Shown: piece by piece, positions 15,872 to 16,898 of the stretch | Numbering within the stretch: position 1 is the stretch's first letter | Layout: every line of letters starts with the position of its first letter | Assembly: GCA_041654355.1 (NCBI GenBank) | Contig: JBAZDQ010000031.1 | Location: 1-16,898 of the forward strand | DNA: 16,898 nt | Source: DMER64 sp041654355 | GTDB lineage: Bacteria; Bacteroidota; Bacteroidia; Bacteroidales; UBA932 | Reading direction: 5' to 3' | Position numbers and translations under genes: made by a program | The notes under the pieces: generated by a model | Database searches by the model: none | Told to the model about the DNA's origin: nothing | What the model saw: only the letters and a program-made list of their open reading frames with translations

Positions 15872-16352
15872 GTAAGTAACGGCTATGTTCTATACATTCA
15901 TATCTTGCTTTTATGTGTTCACTAGACGCGTTTTGCCATTTTTGGCTACTTACCACCTTCCCCTGTTTTTGCGGTTTTCCAGTAATTTGGGGGGGAGGTG
16001 GTAAGTAACGGTTGCGTTATAAAAATTCATAACTTACTGTTTATGTGTTTACTAGACGTGTTTGGCCATTTTTGGCTACTTACCACCTTCCCCAGTTTTT
16101 GCGGTTTTCCAGTAATTTGGGGGGGGAGGTGGTAAGTAACGGTTGCGTTATAAAAATTCATAACTTACTGTTTATGTGTTTACTAGACGTGTTTGGCCAT
16201 TTTTGGATACTTACCACCTTCCCCTGTTTTAGCGGTTTTCCAGTAATTTTGGGGGGAGGTAGTAAGTAATCACTCTGTTATATAATTACGTAATCTTCTA
16301 TTTAATTGAGCGTTACAAGCATTCTCACTTTTTTGGCCACTTACCACCCTCC
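15872..16352 (+). repeat. Family B array: four elements with terminal inverted repeats
   Basis: Four copies spaced 119, 131 and 130 bp, each opening with AGGTGGTAAGTA (copy 4 AGGTAGTAAGTA) and closing with TACTTACCACC (copy 4 CACTTACCACC). Arms are 15874-15888/15947-15963, 15992-16007/16077-16093, 16123-16138/16208-16224 and 16253-16268/16338-16352. Copies 2 and 3 are nearly identical; 1 and especially 4 diverge inside but keep the arms. Linkers share GCGGTTTTCCAGTAATTT. A G-run of 7, 8 and 6 bases precedes copies 2, 3 and 4. Copies 2 and 3 also hold an inner stem GTTAT/ATAAC flanked by AGTAA/TTACT. Confidence 0.92.
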
Positions 16353-16450
16353 GGCCATCATTTAAGAGATTTCACCTTTGCGCGGGCTACTACCTGTGTT
16401 TTCAGATGCCAGTACAGCTGAAAACAGGTCACCAGATTGTTGCCTTGTCG
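16353..16450. other. Spacer between repeat blocks, with one stem-loop
   Basis: No gene is seen. An imperfect stem-loop is present: ACCTGTGTTTTCAG (16392-16405) can pair with CTGAAAACAGGT (16418-16429) with a 2-nt bulge around a 12-nt loop. The 10-mer ACCAGATTGT/ACCAGATTGA at 16431 recurs at 16619 downstream of block 2. Confidence 0.6.
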
Positions 16451-16595
16451 GTCACTGTCACCCCAAGACCGGGAAGCTTTTTCTTCTTGCCGAGGCTTCT
16501 CTTTCCTGTTGCAGCCTGGAGTCGTCGCTCCCACCACATGATCGGGAAGCTTTTCTTCTTGCCGAGGCTTCCCTTATCTTGTGGTGTCAGCGACC
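16451..16595 (+). repeat. Family A hairpin repeat, block 2 (two units)
   Basis: A second, slightly diverged block with units starting at 16458 and 16531 (period 73). It opens with GTCACTGTCACCCCAAGACC and ends with CTTGTGGTGTCAGCGACC, the same end as block 1. In the second unit CACCACATGA can pair with TCTTGTGGTG (one mismatch), and GGGAAGC with GCTTCCC around the conserved TTGCCGAG loop. Both blocks are followed by CGCCAGGAGCAGT (15818-15830 and 16599-16611). Confidence 0.93.
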
Positions 16596-16642
16596 TCCCG
16601 CCAGGAGCAGTTCCTGCCACCAGATTGACCATACCAGGTCTG

Positions 16643-16715
16643 GTTACTGCCACTGCAAACCACCGGGAGCCTCGGCAAAAAACAAAAGCTCCCGGTGGTT
16701 TGCAGTGGCAGTAAC
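16643..16715. repeat. Perfect 28-bp inverted repeat hairpin
   Basis: The arm 16643-16670 is the exact reverse complement of 16688-16715, with a 17-nt loop (CTCGGCAAAAAACAAAA). The sequence GGGAGCCTCGGCAA in the loop side is the reverse-complement counterpart of the family A core, so this is a related element in the opposite orientation. There is no T-run after the hairpin on the plus strand, so it is not a standard intrinsic terminator. Confidence 0.95.
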
Positions 16716-16808
16716 ATCAGAATCACCTGATAGTTTGTAGTGGCAGTCACGTCAGAAGTGCACGGTAGTTTGTAGTAGCAGTTACGTCAGAACCTAACGG
16801 TGGGCTTC
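16694..16808 (+). repeat. 35-bp tandem repeat derived from the hairpin's right arm
   Basis: Units start at 16694, 16729, 16764 and (partial) 16799, an exact 35-bp period. Each holds GTTTG[CT]AGT[GA]GCAGT[ATC][AT]C followed by GTCAGAA or ATCAGAA. The first unit coincides with the right arm of the hairpin at 16688-16715, so the array seems to have grown from it. Only about three and a quarter units are present, without unique spacers, so it is not a CRISPR array. Confidence 0.88.
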
Positions 16809-16898
16809 AATGCGGCGGGCAAAATGTGTTTGGCGCTTATTTGCTTCTGCTTCACAGGTGGATCCGGCGGTTGGCCAGGGAATCGACCTCCGAGGGAT
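16809..16898. other. Window end, unassigned
   Basis: I see no supportable feature here. Short open stretches exist on both strands, including about 34 codons on the minus strand from the window edge down to a TAG that could be the C-terminus of a gene entering from the right, but nothing identifies them. Confidence 0.3.

Noticed and set aside
15449..15956. Several open frames over the family A repeats on both strands
   Set aside because: They are translations of the 73-bp tandem units, giving repeated peptides in multiple frames because units of 73 bp lack stops; none has a credible start or family.
16045..16269. 74-codon open frame across the family B repeats
   Set aside because: It translates the repeat and linker twice and includes both inverted-repeat arms; no gene-like features.
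15872..16352. Insertion sequence with transposase
   Set aside because: Terminal inverted repeats are present but the 58-70-nt interiors cannot encode a protein; at most these are non-autonomous elements.
16643..16715. Integron attC site
   Set aside because: The outer bases read GTT...AAC, opposite to the AAC...GTT core-site order of attC, the stem is perfect with no extrahelical bases, and no cassette gene is next to it.
16694..16808. CRISPR array
   Set aside because: Units are contiguous 35-bp diverged repeats without unique spacers, and no cas genes are visible.
16845..16898. tRNA 3' part on the minus strand (GGTCGATTCC resembling a T-arm)
   Set aside because: The loop is one base short, and no matching acceptor, D-arm or anticodon arm can be drawn in the bases to the left or within the window.

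Overview
The window looks like chromosome of an anaerobic Bacteroidota, probably Bacteroidales. Supporting signs are Bacteroidota-type -7 elements (TAnnTTTG) before several genes, two DUF2807 proteins, a DUF3810 membrane protein, an ECF sigma/anti-sigma pair, a very large secreted amidase with a golvesin-like domain, and a tungsten-type aldehyde:ferredoxin oxidoreductase. The taxonomic placement is inference from gene content.

Layout. 3-212 (+) is the C-terminus of a beta-lactamase-family serine hydrolase that runs in from outside the window. 5158-207 (-) is one tight six-gene operon: DUF3810 membrane metalloprotease-like protein, ECF sigma factor, single-pass membrane protein (probable anti-sigma factor), two DUF2807 exported proteins and an M19 dipeptidase. 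This looks like an envelope-homeostasis unit controlled by its own sigma factor. Transcribed away from it are a 1095-residue secreted N-acetylmuramoyl-L-alanine amidase with an inserted domain (5211-8498) and the chaperone HtpG (8565-10409). HtpG overlaps the end of the convergent AOR gene by 9 nt.

12551-10401 (-) and 12596-15444 (+) form a divergent tungsten/pterin locus. It holds a tungsten-type AOR, a short ThiF-family adenylyltransferase, a ThiS/MoaD-like sulfur carrier ending in Gly-Gly, a lipoprotein that appears to contain two tandem sulfite-oxidase-fold (molybdopterin-binding-like) domains, and a WtpA-type tungstate/molybdate-binding lipoprotein. The genes plausibly cover oxyanion capture, sulfur activation for the dithiolene cofactor, and the tungsten enzyme. 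No transporter permease or ATPase gene is present in the window.

From 15445 to the end (about 1.45 kb) there is no credible gene. The stretch is a dense mosaic of repeats: a 7x CTCAC microsatellite, a hairpin family (A) with a conserved loop and partly tandem 73-bp units, four 119-131-bp spaced elements (B) with terminal inverted repeats, a perfect 28-bp hairpin that is an inverted relative of family A, and a 35-bp tandem array. The repeat mosaic and the double-domain lipoprotein are the parts I find least explained.
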